A DNA stretch of 64,000 nucleotides from Streptomyces sp. NBC_01255 (GCF_036226445.1 NZ_CP108474.1:3100001-3164000), one strand, 5' to 3'. Positions 7,170 to 17,560 are shown, counted from the stretch's first letter. A program made the numbers and translations. Notes: a model not told the origin generated them from the letters alone.

Positions 7170-8216
7170 TTACTCCTTGGCAGCGGCAGCCGGCTCCGGC
7201 GCCTTGCCGAGCTGCTCCGCCACTGCCCGCAGGTCCTTGTTGCGGAGCTCCTTCGGCAGCGAGAACGTCAGGGACTCGTCCGCCGTCTTGACGATCTCGA
7301 CGTCCGCGTAGCCGCGCTCGCCGAGCCACTCCAGGACCTCCTGCACCAGGATGTCCGGGACGGAGGCGCCGGAGGAGAGGCCGACGCTGGTGACGCCCTC
7401 CAGCCAGGCCTCGTCGATCTCGCTCGCGAAGTCGACCAGGTACGCGGCGGGGACGCCGGCCTGCTTGGCGACCTCGACCATGCGGATCGAGTTCGAGGAG
7501 TTCTTCGAGCCGACGACGATCACGAGCTCCGCCTGGCCGGCGAGCTCCTTGATCGCGATCTGGCGGTTCTGCGTGGCGTAGCAGATGTCGTCGGACGGCG
7601 GGGAGATCAGCTGCGGGAACTTCTCCTTCAGCGCGTCGACCGTCTCCATCGTCTCGTCGACCGAGAGCGTGGTCTGGGAGAGCCAGACGACCCGGGCGGG
7701 GTCGCGGACCTCGATCTTGGCGACGTCCCCGGGGCCGTCGACCAGCTGGATGTGGTCGGGGGCCTCGCCGGAGGTGCCGATGACCTCCTCGTGGCCCTCG
7801 TGGCCGATGAGGAGGATGTCGAAGTCGTCGTTGGCGAAGCGGACGGCTTCCTTGTGGACCTTGGTGACCAGCGGGCAGGTCGCGTCGATCGTCGCGAGCC
7901 GGCCCTGGCGGGCCTCCTCGTGGACGGTCGGGGCGACGCCGTGCGCGGAGAACATCACGATGTTGCCCGGCGGCACCTCGGTCGCCTGGTCGACGAAGAT
8001 CGCGCCCTTCCGCTCCAGCGTCTGGACCACGTACTTGTTGTGGACGATCTCGTGGCGTACGTAGATCGGCGCCCCGTACTGCTCCAGGGCCTTCTCCACG
8101 GCGATCACGGCACGGTCCACGCCCGCGCAGTAGCCGCGGGGAGCGGCGAGCAGGACACGCTTCGGGCGGTTCGTCGCGGAGGCGGACTCGGGCGTCGGCG
8201 CGGGCGTTGCAGTCAT
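7170..8216 (-). CDS. ispH: 4-hydroxy-3-methylbut-2-enyl diphosphate reductase
   Basis: A 348-aa Fe-S enzyme of the last MEP-pathway step, converting HMBPP to IPP and DMAPP. The three cluster-ligating Cys are visible in [10 protein letters not shown] (C30), [11 protein letters not shown] and [11 protein letters not shown]. The His motif IVHNKYVV and the ExxP-type loop are present. An Ala/Pro-rich N-terminal extension and an Ala-rich tail are usual in Streptomyces. The start at 8216 is preferred; another in-frame ATG lies at 8225. It is divergent from the APC permease. Confidence 0.96.
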   Translation of the reverse strand: MTATPAPTPESASATNRPKRVLLAAPRGYCAGVDRAVIAVEKALEQYGAPIYVRHEIVHNKYVVQTLERKGAIFVDQATEVPPGNIVMFSAHGVAPTVHEEARQGRLATIDATCPLVTKVHKEAVRFANDDFDILLIGHEGHEEVIGTSGEAPDHIQLVDGPGDVAKIEVRDPARVVWLSQTTLSVDETMETVDALKEKFPQLISPPSDDICYATQNRQIAIKELAGQAELVIVVGSKNSSNSIRMVEVAKQAGVPAAYLVDFASEIDEAWLEGVTSVGLSSGASVPDILVQEVLEWLGERGYADVEIVKTADESLTFSLPKELRNKDLRAVAEQLGKAPEPAAAAKE

Positions 8217-8279
8217 GCGTCCCATCGTAAGGCCGCGTCGGTGAGCGGTTTGATCGGCACCGTGGCCGAGACTGGCCGC

Positions 8280-9644
8280 ATGGCCGAGGAACCGCAGGTG
8301 GCTGCGCGCGACGAGCACACGGATCTCCGTCGGAGCCTCGGCTTCCGCGACCTGGTCGTCTACGGCCTCCTCTTCATCGCGCCGATGGCACCCGTCGGCG
8401 TCTTCGGCACGCTCGACGCCAAGTCCCACGGGGCCGTCGCACTGGTGTACGTCGTGGCCACCGTCGCCATGGCGTTCACGGCGTTCAGCTACGCCCAGAT
8501 GATCCGGGTCGCGCCGCAGGCCGGCTCCGTCTTCACGTACGCCCGCAAGGGGCTCGGCGAGGGGCCCGGGTTCGTCGCCGGGTGGATGGCGCTGCTCGAC
8601 TACCTGCTGATCCCCGCCGTCGCCTATCTCTTCGCGGGCATCGCCATGGAGGCGCTGGTCCCGGAGGTGGACCGGTGGGTGTGGACCGGGATCGCCGTGG
8701 TGGTCACCACCCTGCTCAACCTGTGGGGCGTCCGGGCCGCGGCCCGGGTCGGCTTCGCCGTGCTGGCGATGGAGATCGTCGTCCTGCTGGTCTTCGTCGT
8801 GTCGGCGGTGGTGGTGCTCGTACGGGACGGGGCGCAGCGCGACTGGTGGTCGCCGCTGACCGGTGACGGCACGTTCTCGGCGGCCGCGGTCCTCGGCGCG
8901 GTGTCGGTGGCCGTGCTGTCCTATCTGGGCTTCGACGCGATCGCCTCCTTCGCGGAGGAGGTCACGGGCGGTTCGGCGAAGGTCGCGCGGGCGGTGCTGT
9001 TCTGCCTGGCGCTCGCGGGCACGCTGTTCGTGGCACAGACCTGGCTGGTGGCCCTCCTCGAACCGGTCTCGTCGGCCGAGCTCGCGGCGGATCCCGTGAA
9101 GCAGGGCTCGGCCTTCTACGACGCCGTGGAGGTGTCGGTCGGCAGCTGGCTGCACGATCTCGTGGCCGTCTCCAAGGCGATCGGCGCGGCCTTCGCCGCC
9201 CTCGCCGGGCAGGCCGCCGGCGCCCGGCTGCTCTTCGCGATGGGCCGCGACCGGCGGCTGCCGCACGTCCTCGCCCGTACGGACTCGGGCGTGCCGAGGG
9301 TGGCGCTGCTCGTGGCGGCGACGGTGACGATGGTCGCCGCGGTGTGGGCGGCGCGGCGGGACGACGGGCTCGACCATCTGGTGTCGGTGGTCGACGTCGG
9401 CGCCCTGACGGCGTTCGTGCTGCTGCACGCGAGCGTGGTGGGGTGGTTCGCGGTACGGAGGGCGGAGGGGCCGCCGAACTGGCTGAAGCACGTCGTCATG
9501 CCGGTCGTCGGGGCGGCGATCCTGATCGCGGTGATCGTGGAGGCCTCGGTCGCCGCGCAGGTGGTGGGCGTGGTGTGGCTGGGGGTCGGGCTCATCGTCC
9601 TGGCCGTGCAGGGCACGACACGGACTCCCGCGCCGCGGCGCTGA
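8280..9644 (+). CDS. APC-superfamily amino acid permease
   Basis: A 454-aa integral membrane protein with about twelve hydrophobic segments. The first carries the family signature near [42 protein letters not shown] is the APC TM2-TM3 loop. [15 protein letters not shown] is the TM6 substrate-site motif and [13 protein letters not shown] the TM8-9 loop. It probably imports an amino acid or polyamine; the substrate is not readable. ATG 8280 is used; an in-frame GTG at 8241 would add 13 residues. It is divergent from ispH with only 63 bases between starts. Confidence 0.88.
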   Translation: MAEEPQVAARDEHTDLRRSLGFRDLVVYGLLFIAPMAPVGVFGTLDAKSHGAVALVYVVATVAMAFTAFSYAQMIRVAPQAGSVFTYARKGLGEGPGFVAGWMALLDYLLIPAVAYLFAGIAMEALVPEVDRWVWTGIAVVVTTLLNLWGVRAAARVGFAVLAMEIVVLLVFVVSAVVVLVRDGAQRDWWSPLTGDGTFSAAAVLGAVSVAVLSYLGFDAIASFAEEVTGGSAKVARAVLFCLALAGTLFVAQTWLVALLEPVSSAELAADPVKQGSAFYDAVEVSVGSWLHDLVAVSKAIGAAFAALAGQAAGARLLFAMGRDRRLPHVLARTDSGVPRVALLVAATVTMVAAVWAARRDDGLDHLVSVVDVGALTAFVLLHASVVGWFAVRRAEGPPNWLKHVVMPVVGAAILIAVIVEASVAAQVVGVVWLGVGLIVLAVQGTTRTPAPRR

Positions 9645-9723
9645 CGCCCGCCGGACGCGCACGTGGCCGTGACGCCGCCCCGTTGTCGTACACGTTGTCG
9701 TACCGCGCCGTTACGCTCGGTCC

Positions 9724-10953
9724 ATGGCTCTGACTACGTCCGCCGAAGCACCGCTTCCCGTCGGTGAGGTCTCCCGGCTGATCGGGGGCTGGATCGACCG
9801 GCTCGGAGCGATCTGGGTCGAGGGGCAGATCACGCAGCTGTCGCGGCGACCCGGCGCCGGGGTCGTCTTCCTGACCCTGCGGGATCCCTCGTACGACATC
9901 TCCATCGGCGTCACCTGCTACCGCCAGGTCTTCGACTCGGTCGCGGACCTGGTGTCCGAGGGCGCCCGGGTCGTCGTGCACGCCAAGCCCGAGTGGTACG
10001 CGCCGCGCGGGCAGCTGTCGCTGCGGGCCGTGGAGATCAAGCCGGTCGGCATCGGCGAGCTGCTCGCCCGGCTCGAGCAGCTGAAGCGGAGCCTGGCGGC
10101 CGAGGGGCTCTTCGCGCTCGACCGGAAGAAGCCGCTGCCGTTCCTGCCGCACCTGATCGGGCTCGTCTGCGGACGCGCCTCGGCGGCGGAGCGGGACGTC
10201 CTGGAGAACGCGCGGCGCCGCTGGCCGGCCGTCCGCTTCGAGGTGCGGAACGTCCCGGTGCAGGGCGTGAAGGCGGTCCCCCAGGTCGTCCAGGCGGTGA
10301 AGGAGCTCGACGCCCACGAGGACGTGGACGTGATCATCGTCGCCCGGGGCGGCGGCAGCGTCGAGGACCTGCTGCCGTTCTCGGACGAGCAGCTCGTGCG
10401 CGCCGTCGCCGACTGCCGTACGCCGGTGGTCTCCGCGATCGGGCACGAGCCGGACTCGCCCCTCCTCGACCTGGTGGCCGACCTGCGGGCCTCGACGCCC
10501 ACGGACGCCGCCAAGAAGGTCGTACCGGACGTCGGGGAGGAGCTCGACCGGGTGCGCGGGCTGCGGGACCGGGCGCTGCGGACCGTGCGGGGGCTCCTGG
10601 AGCGGGAGGAGCGCGGTCTGGCGCACGCGCTCGCGCGGCCCGTCATGGAGCATCCGCAGCGGATGGTCGAGGTCCGCGAGGACGAGATCGACGCGCTGCT
10701 CGCGCGGAGCCGCCGTGTCCTGGGGCACCTCCTGGACCGGGCCGACTCGGAGCTTTCGCACACGCGGGCGCGGGTCCGGGCGCTGTCGCCCGCCGCGACG
10801 ATGGAGCGCGGGTACGCGGTGCTCCAGAGGGCGGACGGCGCGGTGGTCCGCTCACCCGAGGAGGTCGCGGAGGGCGAGGAGCTGCGGGCCCGGGTCGCCG
10901 AGGGCGAGTTCGCGGTGCGACGCGTGGGCGGGGACGTGGCCGGACCGGCCTGA
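9724..10953 (+). CDS. xseA: exonuclease VII large subunit
   Basis: A 409-aa protein. The N-terminal OB-fold binds single-stranded DNA ([23 protein letters not shown]). The catalytic core contains [17 protein letters not shown] and [28 protein letters not shown] long coiled-coil C-terminal half and the ending MERGYAVLQ are family features. With XseB it degrades single-stranded DNA to short oligonucleotides. The promoter region holds a doubled CGTTGTCGTAC element just before the start. It is followed by xseB after 82 bases containing CCCCTGA repeats. Confidence 0.97.
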   Translation: MALTTSAEAPLPVGEVSRLIGGWIDRLGAIWVEGQITQLSRRPGAGVVFLTLRDPSYDISIGVTCYRQVFDSVADLVSEGARVVVHAKPEWYAPRGQLSLRAVEIKPVGIGELLARLEQLKRSLAAEGLFALDRKKPLPFLPHLIGLVCGRASAAERDVLENARRRWPAVRFEVRNVPVQGVKAVPQVVQAVKELDAHEDVDVIIVARGGGSVEDLLPFSDEQLVRAVADCRTPVVSAIGHEPDSPLLDLVADLRASTPTDAAKKVVPDVGEELDRVRGLRDRALRTVRGLLEREERGLAHALARPVMEHPQRMVEVREDEIDALLARSRRVLGHLLDRADSELSHTRARVRALSPAATMERGYAVLQRADGAVVRSPEEVAEGEELRARVAEGEFAVRRVGGDVAGPA

Positions 10954-11035
10954 CCACGCCCTGCCCCCTGACCCCCTGACCCCTGACCAGGGGCTGAAGA
11001 TCATCGAGAGAGAAGCGACACGGAGGGTGGAGCAC

Positions 11036-11290
11036 ATGGCAGCCGGCACGGAAGAGGCGGCGCTCGGGTACGAGCAGGCGCGGGACGAGCTGATCGAGGT
11101 CGTGCGGCGGCTGGAGGCCGGCGGGACGTCCCTGGAGGAGTCCCTCGCGCTCTGGGAGCGCGGCGAGGAGCTGGCGAAGGTCTGCCGGCGCCGGCTCGAG
11201 GGCGCGCGGGCCCGGCTGGACGCCTCCCTGGCGGCGGAGCGCGCGGCCGAGGCGGAGGCGGCGGGCGGGGGCCCGGGCGGAGAGGAGTAG
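11036..11290 (+). CDS. xseB: exonuclease VII small subunit
   Basis: An 84-aa helical protein. [19 protein letters not shown] and [19 protein letters not shown] are the two-helix signature of XseB. The ATG has GGAG seven bases upstream. Several XseB copies pack on the XseA coiled coil and are needed for nuclease activity. An acidic Gly/Ala tail is typical in Streptomyces. Confidence 0.95.
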   Translation: MAAGTEEAALGYEQARDELIEVVRRLEAGGTSLEESLALWERGEELAKVCRRRLEGARARLDASLAAERAAEAEAAGGGPGGEE

Positions 11291-11327
11291 CCCCGCCGGT
11301 GGCCCTGCCGCTGCCCTGCCGCCGCCC

Positions 11328-11372
11328 CGCCGGGTCCTGTCGCCGCCCCGCCGGGTCCTGCGGGTGCCCGCG
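11328..11372. repeat. tandem 20-bp GC-rich repeat after xseB
   Basis: Two near-identical copies of GCCGCCCCGCCGGGTCCTG in tandem, followed by a third partial GCGGGTCCTG. They lie in the gap between xseB and the nitroreductase gene; no function was recognised. Confidence 0.6.
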
Positions 11373-11423
11373 GGTCCTGGCGTAGACTCGGGAGTGAAGC
11401 GGATCACTATCCGGATGGATTAG

Positions 11424-11460
11424 TTGAAGTTTCACCAATCATGCGCGTACTGTCGAGGAC
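11424..11460 (+). promoter_or_regulatory. candidate promoter/operator of nitroreductase gene
   Basis: An AT-richer patch with TGAAGTTTCA, a short palindrome, next to a TTGAAG -35-like hexamer. It precedes the nitroreductase start by about 60 bases. MarR/HxlR-type regulators often use such sites at nitroreductase genes; this is inference. Confidence 0.3.
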
Positions 11461-11493
11461 ATCGCTTGATCCGCAGTCCGGAAGGTACGCAGC

Positions 11494-12084
11494 ATGTCTC
11501 TCGCCCTTGACCCCGCCGCCCAGGACCTCCTTTTCCGTGAGGCCCGCACCGCCAACACGTTCACCGACGAGCCGGTGACCGACGAGCAGGTTCAGGCGAT
11601 CTACGACCTGGTGCAGTACGGTCCGACCGCCTTCAACCAGACCCCGCTGCGCATCACCCTGGTCCGCTCCCCCGAGGCCCGCGAGCGCCTGGTCAAGCAC
11701 ATGGCCGAGGGCAACCAGGCGAAGACGGCGACCGCCCCGCTGGTCGCGATCCTCTCCGCCGACAACGAGTTCCACGAGGAGCTCCCGGCCCTGCTCCCGC
11801 ACTTCCCGCAGGCCAAGGACATGTTCTTCTCGGAGCGCCCGGTCCGCGAGCAGTCCGCCGTGCTGAACGCCGCCCTCCAGGCCGCGTACTTCATCGTCGG
11901 CGTCCGCGCCGCCGGCCTCGCCGCCGGTCCGATGACCGGTCTGGACTTCGCCGGCCTCCAGAAGGAGTTCCTGGACGGCGACCACACCCCGCTGATGGTC
12001 GTCAACATCGGCAAGCCGGGCGAGGACGCCTGGTTCCCGCGCTCCCCGCGCCTGGCCTACGACGACGTCGTCACCACCGTCTGA
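11494..12084 (+). CDS. nitroreductase-family (RutE-like) malonic semialdehyde reductase
   Basis: A 196-aa FMN flavoprotein of the RutE/HadB-type nitroreductase subfamily. EARTANTFTDEPVTDEQVQAIYDLVQYGPTAFN is split over the FMN-binding N-terminus; RPVREQSAVLNAALQAAYF and AAGLAAGPMTGLD are conserved subfamily segments. It likely reduces a small aldehyde or nitro/quinone substrate with NAD(P)H in the cytosol. It is monocistronic, ending in a strong hairpin. Codon bias is extreme, suggesting good expression. Confidence 0.88.
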   Translation: MSLALDPAAQDLLFREARTANTFTDEPVTDEQVQAIYDLVQYGPTAFNQTPLRITLVRSPEARERLVKHMAEGNQAKTATAPLVAILSADNEFHEELPALLPHFPQAKDMFFSERPVREQSAVLNAALQAAYFIVGVRAAGLAAGPMTGLDFAGLQKEFLDGDHTPLMVVNIGKPGEDAWFPRSPRLAYDDVVTTV

Positions 12085-12108
12085 GCCTGATCGCACACAG
12101 CCTGACGG

Positions 12109-12157
12109 CGTACGAGAAGGGCCCCGCACTCACGGAGTGCGGGGCCCTTCTCGTACG
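12109..12157. terminator. perfect 23-bp stem bidirectional terminator
   Basis: A 23-bp uninterrupted inverted repeat with a 3-base loop, between the convergent nitroreductase and DUF4245 genes. A further CGTCTCGT/ACGAGACG pair follows immediately. Confidence 0.8.
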
Positions 12158-12190
12158 TCTCGTGCGTCCCTCGTACGAGACGGGTGCCCG

Positions 12191-12724
12191 TCAGGCCTTG
12201 TGCGGCTTGAGCGAGCCCGCCATCTCGGCCAGCCGGTCGAAGGAGGCCGTACCGGTCACGACGGTCGTCGCGCCGCCCTCCGTACGGACGAGCGCGTCGT
12301 ACTTCGACCCCTCCCAGCGCTGCCAGACCTGGCCGGCCACCGTCCGGGTCTTCCCCGTGTTCTTCGCCTCGTGCGTGACCTCGGGCACGTACTTGCCCGG
12401 CGCCGCCGTCGACTGGTGGATCGCCACGTACTGCGTGTCCGGGGAGAGGAAACCGAGCTGCCAGGCGTCGCTCTTCTCCCGCTTGTACGAGACGACCGTC
12501 GCCTTCCAGTCCGCCCCGAGCCCCTCGGGCGCCAGCACCGGATAAGGCGCCGCCCGCTGGGCCGTCAGGAGCTCGACGCGGTAGTCCTTCGCCTTGACCG
12601 GCGCCGCGTTCTCGTCGTGCGGGATGAAGAGATACATCACTCCCGCAGCGACCATGATCACCCCGAGGGACTGGAACATCCCTCGTACCGTCTGCCTACC
12701 TCGCATACCTGCCACGCCCATCAT
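12191..12724 (-). CDS. DUF4245 membrane-anchored protein
   Basis: A 177-aa protein. A basic N-terminus is followed by one TM helix (SLGVIMVAAGVMYLFI), then an extracytoplasmic alpha/beta domain with VLAPEGLGADWKATVVSY and VWQRWEGSKYDALVRT, the DUF4245 pattern. In Streptomyces it characteristically faces glpX. Function unknown. Alternative in-frame starts exist within the first eight residues. Confidence 0.85.
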   Translation of the reverse strand: MMGVAGMRGRQTVRGMFQSLGVIMVAAGVMYLFIPHDENAAPVKAKDYRVELLTAQRAAPYPVLAPEGLGADWKATVVSYKREKSDAWQLGFLSPDTQYVAIHQSTAAPGKYVPEVTHEAKNTGKTRTVAGQVWQRWEGSKYDALVRTEGGATTVVTGTASFDRLAEMAGSLKPHKA

Positions 12725-12857
12725 GGTCGCATCAGGGTGTCGTGCTCAAACGTGGGCCCCTCTGCTCATTTTGTCGACGTACCGATAGAGTCGGAGCACC
12801 CTCGTTTTTCCGGCCGTCGCCGTTCCCGGCCGTCGCCGTACAGAAAGGTGCGCTTCG

Positions 12858-13892
12858 ATGACCGAGAGCCATCACCTGCCGCCCGAGCTCGTCGTCTCCC
12901 CTGAGGCCCCCGACCGGAACCTCGCCCTCGAGCTGGTCCGCGTCACCGAGGCCGCCGCCATGGCCGCCGGCCGCTGGGTCGGCCGCGGCGACAAGATCGG
13001 CGCGGACGGCGCGGCGGTCAACGCCATGCGGACCCTGATCTCCACCGTCTCGATGAACGGCGTCGTCGTCATCGGCGAGGGCGAGAAGGACGAAGCCCCG
13101 ATGCTCTTCAACGGCGAGCGGGTCGGCGACGGCACCGGCCCCGAGGTCGACATCGCCGTCGACCCGATCGACGGCACCACGCTCAACGCCAAGGGCATGC
13201 CGAACGCGATCGCCGTCCTGGCCGCCGCCGACCGCGGCACCATGTTCGACCCGTCCGCGGTCTTCTACATGGACAAGCTGGTCACCGGCCCCGAGGCCGC
13301 CGACTTCGTCGACATCAACGCCCCCGTCTCGGTCAACATCCGCCGGGTCGCCAAGGCGAAGAACTCCTCGCCCGAGGACATCACGGTCATGATCCTGGAC
13401 CGCCCCCGTCACGAGGGCATCGTCAAGGAGATCCGCGAGACCGGCGCCCGGATCAAGTTCATCTCGGACGGCGACGTCGCCGGTTCGATCATGGCCGTCC
13501 GCGAGGGCACGGGCGTCGACATGCTCATGGGCGTCGGCGGCACGCCCGAGGGCATCATCTCCGCCTGCGCCATCAAGTGCCTCGGCGGTGTGATCCAGGG
13601 CAAGCTGTGGCCGAAGGACGAGGCCGAGCGTCAGAAGGCGCTCGACGCGGGCCACGACCTGGACCGGGTGCTCTCCACGAACGACCTGGTCAGCGGTGAC
13701 AACGTGTTCTTCGTCGCGACCGGCATCACCGACGGCGAGCTGCTGCGCGGCGTGCGCTACCGCGCCGAGACGGCGACGACGCAGTCGCTGGTCATGCGCT
13801 CGAAGTCCGGCACGATCCGCCAGATCGACTCGACGCACCGACTCTCGAAGCTGCGCGCGTACAGCAAGATCGACTTCGACCGCGCCAAGTAA
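12858..13892 (+). CDS. glpX: class II fructose-1,6-bisphosphatase
   Basis: A 344-aa protein. The metal-binding motifs [13 protein letters not shown] and [12 protein letters not shown], and the substrate loop [13 protein letters not shown], are intact. It hydrolyses fructose-1,6-bisphosphate for gluconeogenesis in the cytosol and is the usual FBPase of actinobacteria. The start at 12858 is supported by an AGAAAGG element upstream. It is divergent from DUF4245 with a 133-base gap. Confidence 0.97.
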   Translation: MTESHHLPPELVVSPEAPDRNLALELVRVTEAAAMAAGRWVGRGDKIGADGAAVNAMRTLISTVSMNGVVVIGEGEKDEAPMLFNGERVGDGTGPEVDIAVDPIDGTTLNAKGMPNAIAVLAAADRGTMFDPSAVFYMDKLVTGPEAADFVDINAPVSVNIRRVAKAKNSSPEDITVMILDRPRHEGIVKEIRETGARIKFISDGDVAGSIMAVREGTGVDMLMGVGGTPEGIISACAIKCLGGVIQGKLWPKDEAERQKALDAGHDLDRVLSTNDLVSGDNVFFVATGITDGELLRGVRYRAETATTQSLVMRSKSGTIRQIDSTHRLSKLRAYSKIDFDRAK

Positions 13893-14017
13893 GCCGAAGG
13901 GCTCAGCGGCCGAGCAGCGGAATGGCTGAATCGGTGTGCGGCCGACATCGGCCGACATCGGCGGGCCGCTGAGCGGCCGCCACGGCTCACGGCTCGCGGC
14001 CGAGCGGAACGGTACGA

Positions 14018-14053
14018 AGAGGGGCGCCCCCATGTGCGGTGGGGGCGCCCCTT
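14018..14053. terminator. bidirectional terminator between glpX and wbl gene
   Basis: A 12-13 bp GC-rich stem (AGGGGCGCCCCC and complement) with a 9-base loop. The 120 bases before it hold an 11-bp inverted repeat (GCTCAGCGGCC, 13900/13965) and a doubled GGCCGACATC. Confidence 0.7.
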
Positions 14054-14087
14054 CCCGTACGGGACGCGACGGCGTCCGGCTCCCCCG

Positions 14088-14462
14088 TCAGCCCGCCTGG
14101 GCGATCCGTCCGTCGGTCGCGGACGCCTTCCTCAGCTCCACCTCGCGCCGCCGGCGCCTGGCCAGGACCACCCGGCGCTCCGCGGCGGTGAGGCCGCCCC
14201 ACACCCCGTACGGCTCGGGCTGGAGCAGCGCGTGCTCCCGGCACTCGATCATCACCGGACAACGGGCGCAGACCCGCTTGGCCGCCTCCTCCCGCGCGAG
14301 CCGCGCTGCGGTCGGCTCCTTGGAGGGGGCGAAGAACAGCCCGGCCTCGTCCCGGCGGCACGCCGCCTCCGCGTGCCAGGGGCCGGCCTCGTCCTCCCGG
14401 GCAGGTGTGCGCTGAGGGGGAACGGCGGCGACCTGGAGGGGCTGATGCGGCAGTGGCAGCAC
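14088..14462 (-). CDS. WhiB-family transcriptional regulator (Wbl)
   Basis: A 124-aa protein. Four Cys in the order C-x29-C-x2-C-x5-C ([18 protein letters not shown]) would ligate a [4Fe-4S] cluster. [12 protein letters not shown] is the beta-turn that binds sigma factor region 4, and a basic RRRRREVEL tail binds DNA. The family controls development, redox response and antibiotic resistance in actinobacteria. The position near glpX corresponds, from memory, to wblI of S. coelicolor, but I do not assign the symbol firmly. Confidence 0.93.
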   Translation of the reverse strand: MLPLPHQPLQVAAVPPQRTPAREDEAGPWHAEAACRRDEAGLFFAPSKEPTAARLAREEAAKRVCARCPVMIECREHALLQPEPYGVWGGLTAAERRVVLARRRRREVELRKASATDGRIAQAG

Positions 14463-14646
14463 GATCTACTCCTGACGACGGCTTCGCGAGCGAGCGGCGA
14501 TGCAGCAGCCCTACCCGCTGTGCGCGCGCCTATGCACTGCGTGCCGCGCCGTTCCGCACTGCGGATACCTCAGGACGAAATCCGGTCACCGACCGGCCGC
14601 AAAGATCGCCCCGGCCCCCGGAGGCCGTCCGGAGCGGCGCCCGGAG

Positions 14647-15366
14647 TCAGTGGCCGAGGTGCTTGCGCAGCTTGTCCTGGAGGTCGGTGATCCACTTGCC
14701 GCGCTTGGGCCTCGCCTCGACGTTCCCGAAGACCGAGTAGCCGTTGACGACGACGACCGGGGCCTGCGGATCGACACCTTCCAGGGTCACCACCTCGAAG
14801 TTGCCGAAGACTCCGCTGCCGTTGCCGCGCAGGCTGATGTTCTCCGGGACGCGCACCTCGACGTTCCCGAAGATCGACGTGGCGTTGATGGTGGTCAGGC
14901 GCTGCGCGAAGATCGCCTCGGTCAGATCGATCTCGATGTTCCCGAAGAGCGCGAAGGCGTTCGTCCTGCGGCCCACCCGCCACCGGCCCTTGCGGGTCGC
15001 GCTGGAGAAGATCGCGACGAGGCTGTCCGCGGCGGCGTCGGGGTCGCCCGGGTCGTAGTCGTACGCCGGTTCCGGGTCCCGGCGGGTCCGGGGGCCCGGC
15101 AGGTCGCTGACGATCGGCTCCAGCTCTCCGACGGTCTTGGCGCGGTAGACGGCGTCGATCCGGTCCGAGTGCTCCTCGGGATCGATCCGGCCCTCGGCCA
15201 GGGCATCCCGGAGGATGTCCGCGATCCGGTCCCGGTCCGCGTCGGATGCCCGCAGCGCGCCTCGCGGGTCGGCGAAAGCGGTCTCGGCCGGGGCGGGTTC
15301 GGCGGGCGCGGCCGACCGCTGCGGCTGCGGCTGCTTTTCGGGTTCGGGCTTCTTTTCGAGGTCCAC
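14647..15366 (-). CDS. DUF1707 / LiaF-like C-terminal domain protein
   Basis: A 239-aa protein without TM segments. It has a Pro/Glu-rich leader, a DUF1707 helical domain (ALRASDADRDRIADILRDAL through VYRAKTVGELEPIVSDLP, about 38-90), then a beta-repeat region. In that region FGNIEIDL, FGNVEVRV, FGNFEVV and FGNVEARP recur, as in the LiaF/DUF2154 cell-wall-stress-response fold. It is probably a cytoplasmic or membrane-peripheral regulator of envelope stress. Monocistronic. Confidence 0.85.
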   Translation of the reverse strand: MDLEKKPEPEKQPQPQRSAAPAEPAPAETAFADPRGALRASDADRDRIADILRDALAEGRIDPEEHSDRIDAVYRAKTVGELEPIVSDLPGPRTRRDPEPAYDYDPGDPDAAADSLVAIFSSATRKGRWRVGRRTNAFALFGNIEIDLTEAIFAQRLTTINATSIFGNVEVRVPENISLRGNGSGVFGNFEVVTLEGVDPQAPVVVVNGYSVFGNVEARPKRGKWITDLQDKLRKHLGH

Positions 15367-15578
15367 GGAGCCAGCCTAGCGAAACGCGATAGATCGCGAC
15401 CAGGGGGCGCGGCCGGACCTGTGGAGGACGAGACGAACGGGCGGGCGGAAACGGCGGTTTGAGGCCACGGCGGGAAACCGCCTCCCACCGGACGCCCGGC
15501 GCGCCGGACCCGTCACACCTCTCCCTCGCCTCCCCTTCCCCCACCCGAGGAACACGCCACATCGGCGTGGTCCCGGTC

Positions 15579-15599
15579 GCTAGTGAGCCTTACCTCACA
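15579..15599 (+). promoter_or_regulatory. possible DmdR/IdeR-type iron box upstream of class I fumarase
   Basis: A palindrome GTGAGCCTTACCTCAC. Read on the minus strand it gives TGAGGTAAGGCTCAC, which shares about 13 of 19 positions with the DtxR-family iron box I recall (TTAGGTTAGGCTCACCTAA). It lies about 80-100 bases before the fumarase start. Iron-responsive control of a Fe-S enzyme is plausible but unproven. Confidence 0.4.
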
Positions 15600-15677
15600 G
15601 GATCGGGGCCGCTGCCGCGCTCTACGCTGGAGGAGGCGCCGCCAATGGAGGCGGCGCCGCCGTCTGCCGAGTGAGGA

Positions 15678-17360
15678 ATGGCTGCCGTCATGCCAGAGTT
15701 TGCGTACTCCGATCTGCTGCCCCTGGGAGAGGACACCACGCCCTACCGCCTGGTGACCTCCGAAGGTGTCTCCACCTTCGAGGCCGACGGCCGTACGTTC
15801 CTCAAGGTCGAGCCCGAGGCGCTGCGCACGCTCGCCGCCGAGGCGATCCACGACATCCAGCACTTCCTGCGCCCGGCCCACCTGGCCCAGCTGCGCCGGA
15901 TCATCGACGACCCGGAGGCGTCGGGCAACGACAAGTTCGTCGCGCTCGACCTCCTCAAGAACGCGAACATCGCGGCCGCGGGCGTCCTCCCCATGTGCCA
16001 GGACACCGGCACCGCGATCGTCATGGGCAAGCGCGGCCAGAACGTGCTGACCCCGGGCCGCGACGAGGAGGCCCTGTCGAAGGGCATCTACGACGCGTAC
16101 ACCAAGCTCAACCTGCGGTACTCGCAGATGGCCCCCGTCACCATGTGGGAGGAGAAGAACACCGGCTCGAACCTGCCCGCGCAGATCGAGCTGTACGCGA
16201 CCGACGGCGGCGCGTACAAGTTCCTCTTCATGGCCAAGGGCGGCGGCTCCGCCAACAAGTCCTTCCTCTACCAGGAGACGAAGGCCGTCCTCAACGAGGC
16301 GAGCATGATGAAGTTCCTGGAGGAGAAGATCCGCTCGCTCGGCACGGCCGCCTGCCCGCCGTACCACCTGGCGATCGTCGTCGGCGGCACGAGCGCCGAG
16401 TTCGCGCTCAAGACCGCGAAGTACGCCTCCGCGCACTACCTGGACGAGCTGCCCACCGAGGGCTCGGCCGTGACCGGCCACGGCTTCCGCGACAAGGAGC
16501 TGGAGGAGAAGGTCTTCGAGCTGACGCAGAAGATCGGCATCGGCGCGCAGTTCGGCGGCAAGTACTTCTGCCACGACGTCCGCGTCGTCCGCCTCCCCCG
16601 CCACGGCGCCTCGCTGCCCGTCGCGATCGCCGTCTCCTGCTCGGCCGACCGCCAGGCCGTCGCGAAGATCACCGCCGAGGGCGTCTTCCTGGAGCAGCTG
16701 GAGACCGACCCGGCGCGCTTCCTGCCGGAGACGACGGACGAGCACCTGAACGAGGCGTCCGACGTCGTCACCATCGACCTGAACCAGCCGATGGACGACA
16801 TCCTCGCCGAGCTGACCAAGTACCCGGTCAAGACCCGCCTCTCCCTCAACGGCCCGCTCGTCGTGGCGCGCGACATCGCGCACGCCAAGATCAAGGAGCG
16901 CCTGGACGCGGGCGAGGAGATGCCGCAGTACCTGAAGGACCACCCGGTCTACTACGCGGGCCCGGCGAAGACCCCCGAGGGGTACGCCTCCGGCTCCTTC
17001 GGCCCGACGACGGCCGGCCGCATGGACTCGTACGTGGAGCAGTTCCAGGCGGCGGGCGGCTCGAAGGTCATGCTGGCCAAGGGCAACCGCTCGCAGCAGG
17101 TCACGAGCGCGTGCGGCAGCCACGGCGGCTTCTACCTCGGCTCGATCGGCGGCCCGGCGGCCCGTCTCGCGCAGGACTGCATCAAGAAGGTCGAGGTCGT
17201 CGAGTACGAGGAGCTCGGCATGGAGGCGGTCTGGAAGATCGAGGTCGAGGACTTCCCGGCCTTCATCGTCGTGGACGACAAGGGCAACGACTTCTTCCAG
17301 AACCCGGCGCCCGAGCCGACCTTCACGCACATCCCGGTGCGCGGTCCCGGCCTCGGCTGA
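15678..17360 (+). CDS. fumB: class I (Fe-S) fumarate hydratase
   Basis: A 560-aa single-chain class I fumarase with alpha and beta parts fused. Candidate cluster Cys are in [20 protein letters not shown] and [24 protein letters not shown] and [19 protein letters not shown] are family motifs. It interconverts fumarate and malate in the TCA cycle. Two starts are possible: 15678 (GAGGA abuts it) or 15690 (GAGGA about 12 bases upstream). The oxygen-robust class II enzyme is encoded 4 kb downstream. Confidence 0.95.
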   Translation: MAAVMPEFAYSDLLPLGEDTTPYRLVTSEGVSTFEADGRTFLKVEPEALRTLAAEAIHDIQHFLRPAHLAQLRRIIDDPEASGNDKFVALDLLKNANIAAAGVLPMCQDTGTAIVMGKRGQNVLTPGRDEEALSKGIYDAYTKLNLRYSQMAPVTMWEEKNTGSNLPAQIELYATDGGAYKFLFMAKGGGSANKSFLYQETKAVLNEASMMKFLEEKIRSLGTAACPPYHLAIVVGGTSAEFALKTAKYASAHYLDELPTEGSAVTGHGFRDKELEEKVFELTQKIGIGAQFGGKYFCHDVRVVRLPRHGASLPVAIAVSCSADRQAVAKITAEGVFLEQLETDPARFLPETTDEHLNEASDVVTIDLNQPMDDILAELTKYPVKTRLSLNGPLVVARDIAHAKIKERLDAGEEMPQYLKDHPVYYAGPAKTPEGYASGSFGPTTAGRMDSYVEQFQAAGGSKVMLAKGNRSQQVTSACGSHGGFYLGSIGGPAARLAQDCIKKVEVVEYEELGMEAVWKIEVEDFPAFIVVDDKGNDFFQNPAPEPTFTHIPVRGPGLG

Positions 17361-17382
17361 CCCGTTCCGCGCGACGTCCCGA

Positions 17383-17426
17383 CGACGACGCCCCCGTTCC
17401 GTACGTACGGAACGGGGGCGTCGTCG
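17383..17426. terminator. 44-bp perfect palindrome after fumB
   Basis: A 22+22 bp uninterrupted palindrome with no loop bases (centre GTAC/GTAC), 22 bases after the fumarase stop. Either transcription direction would form the same hairpin. Confidence 0.7.
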
Positions 17427-17469
17427 CGTACCCGGACAGAGGTGTTGTCGATCTCTGCTCAGAAACTCG

Positions 17470-17508
17470 CTACCGACCGGTAGACCTCTCGTTACCTACC
17501 GGTCAGTA
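17470..17508. promoter_or_regulatory. two TetR-like operators upstream of secreted phosphatase gene
   Basis: TACCGACCGGTA at 17471-17482 and TACCGGTCAGTA at 17497-17508, in a tandem 26 bases centre to centre. The first is part of CTACCGACCGGTAG, a 6-2-6 palindrome. A near-identical 12-mer occurs at 21188. They lie 50-90 bases upstream of the phosphatase ATG. Confidence 0.45.
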
Positions 17509-17560
17509 TTGGCCGCGAGCATGTCAACCACTGAGCCGGTAGACCCCTCGGGAGCCCCCC

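Noticed and set aside
7164..8220. 826-codon frame reading through ispH antisense into the APC permease
   Set aside because: Only the part from 8280 onward is coding; the first 370 codons are antisense to ispH.
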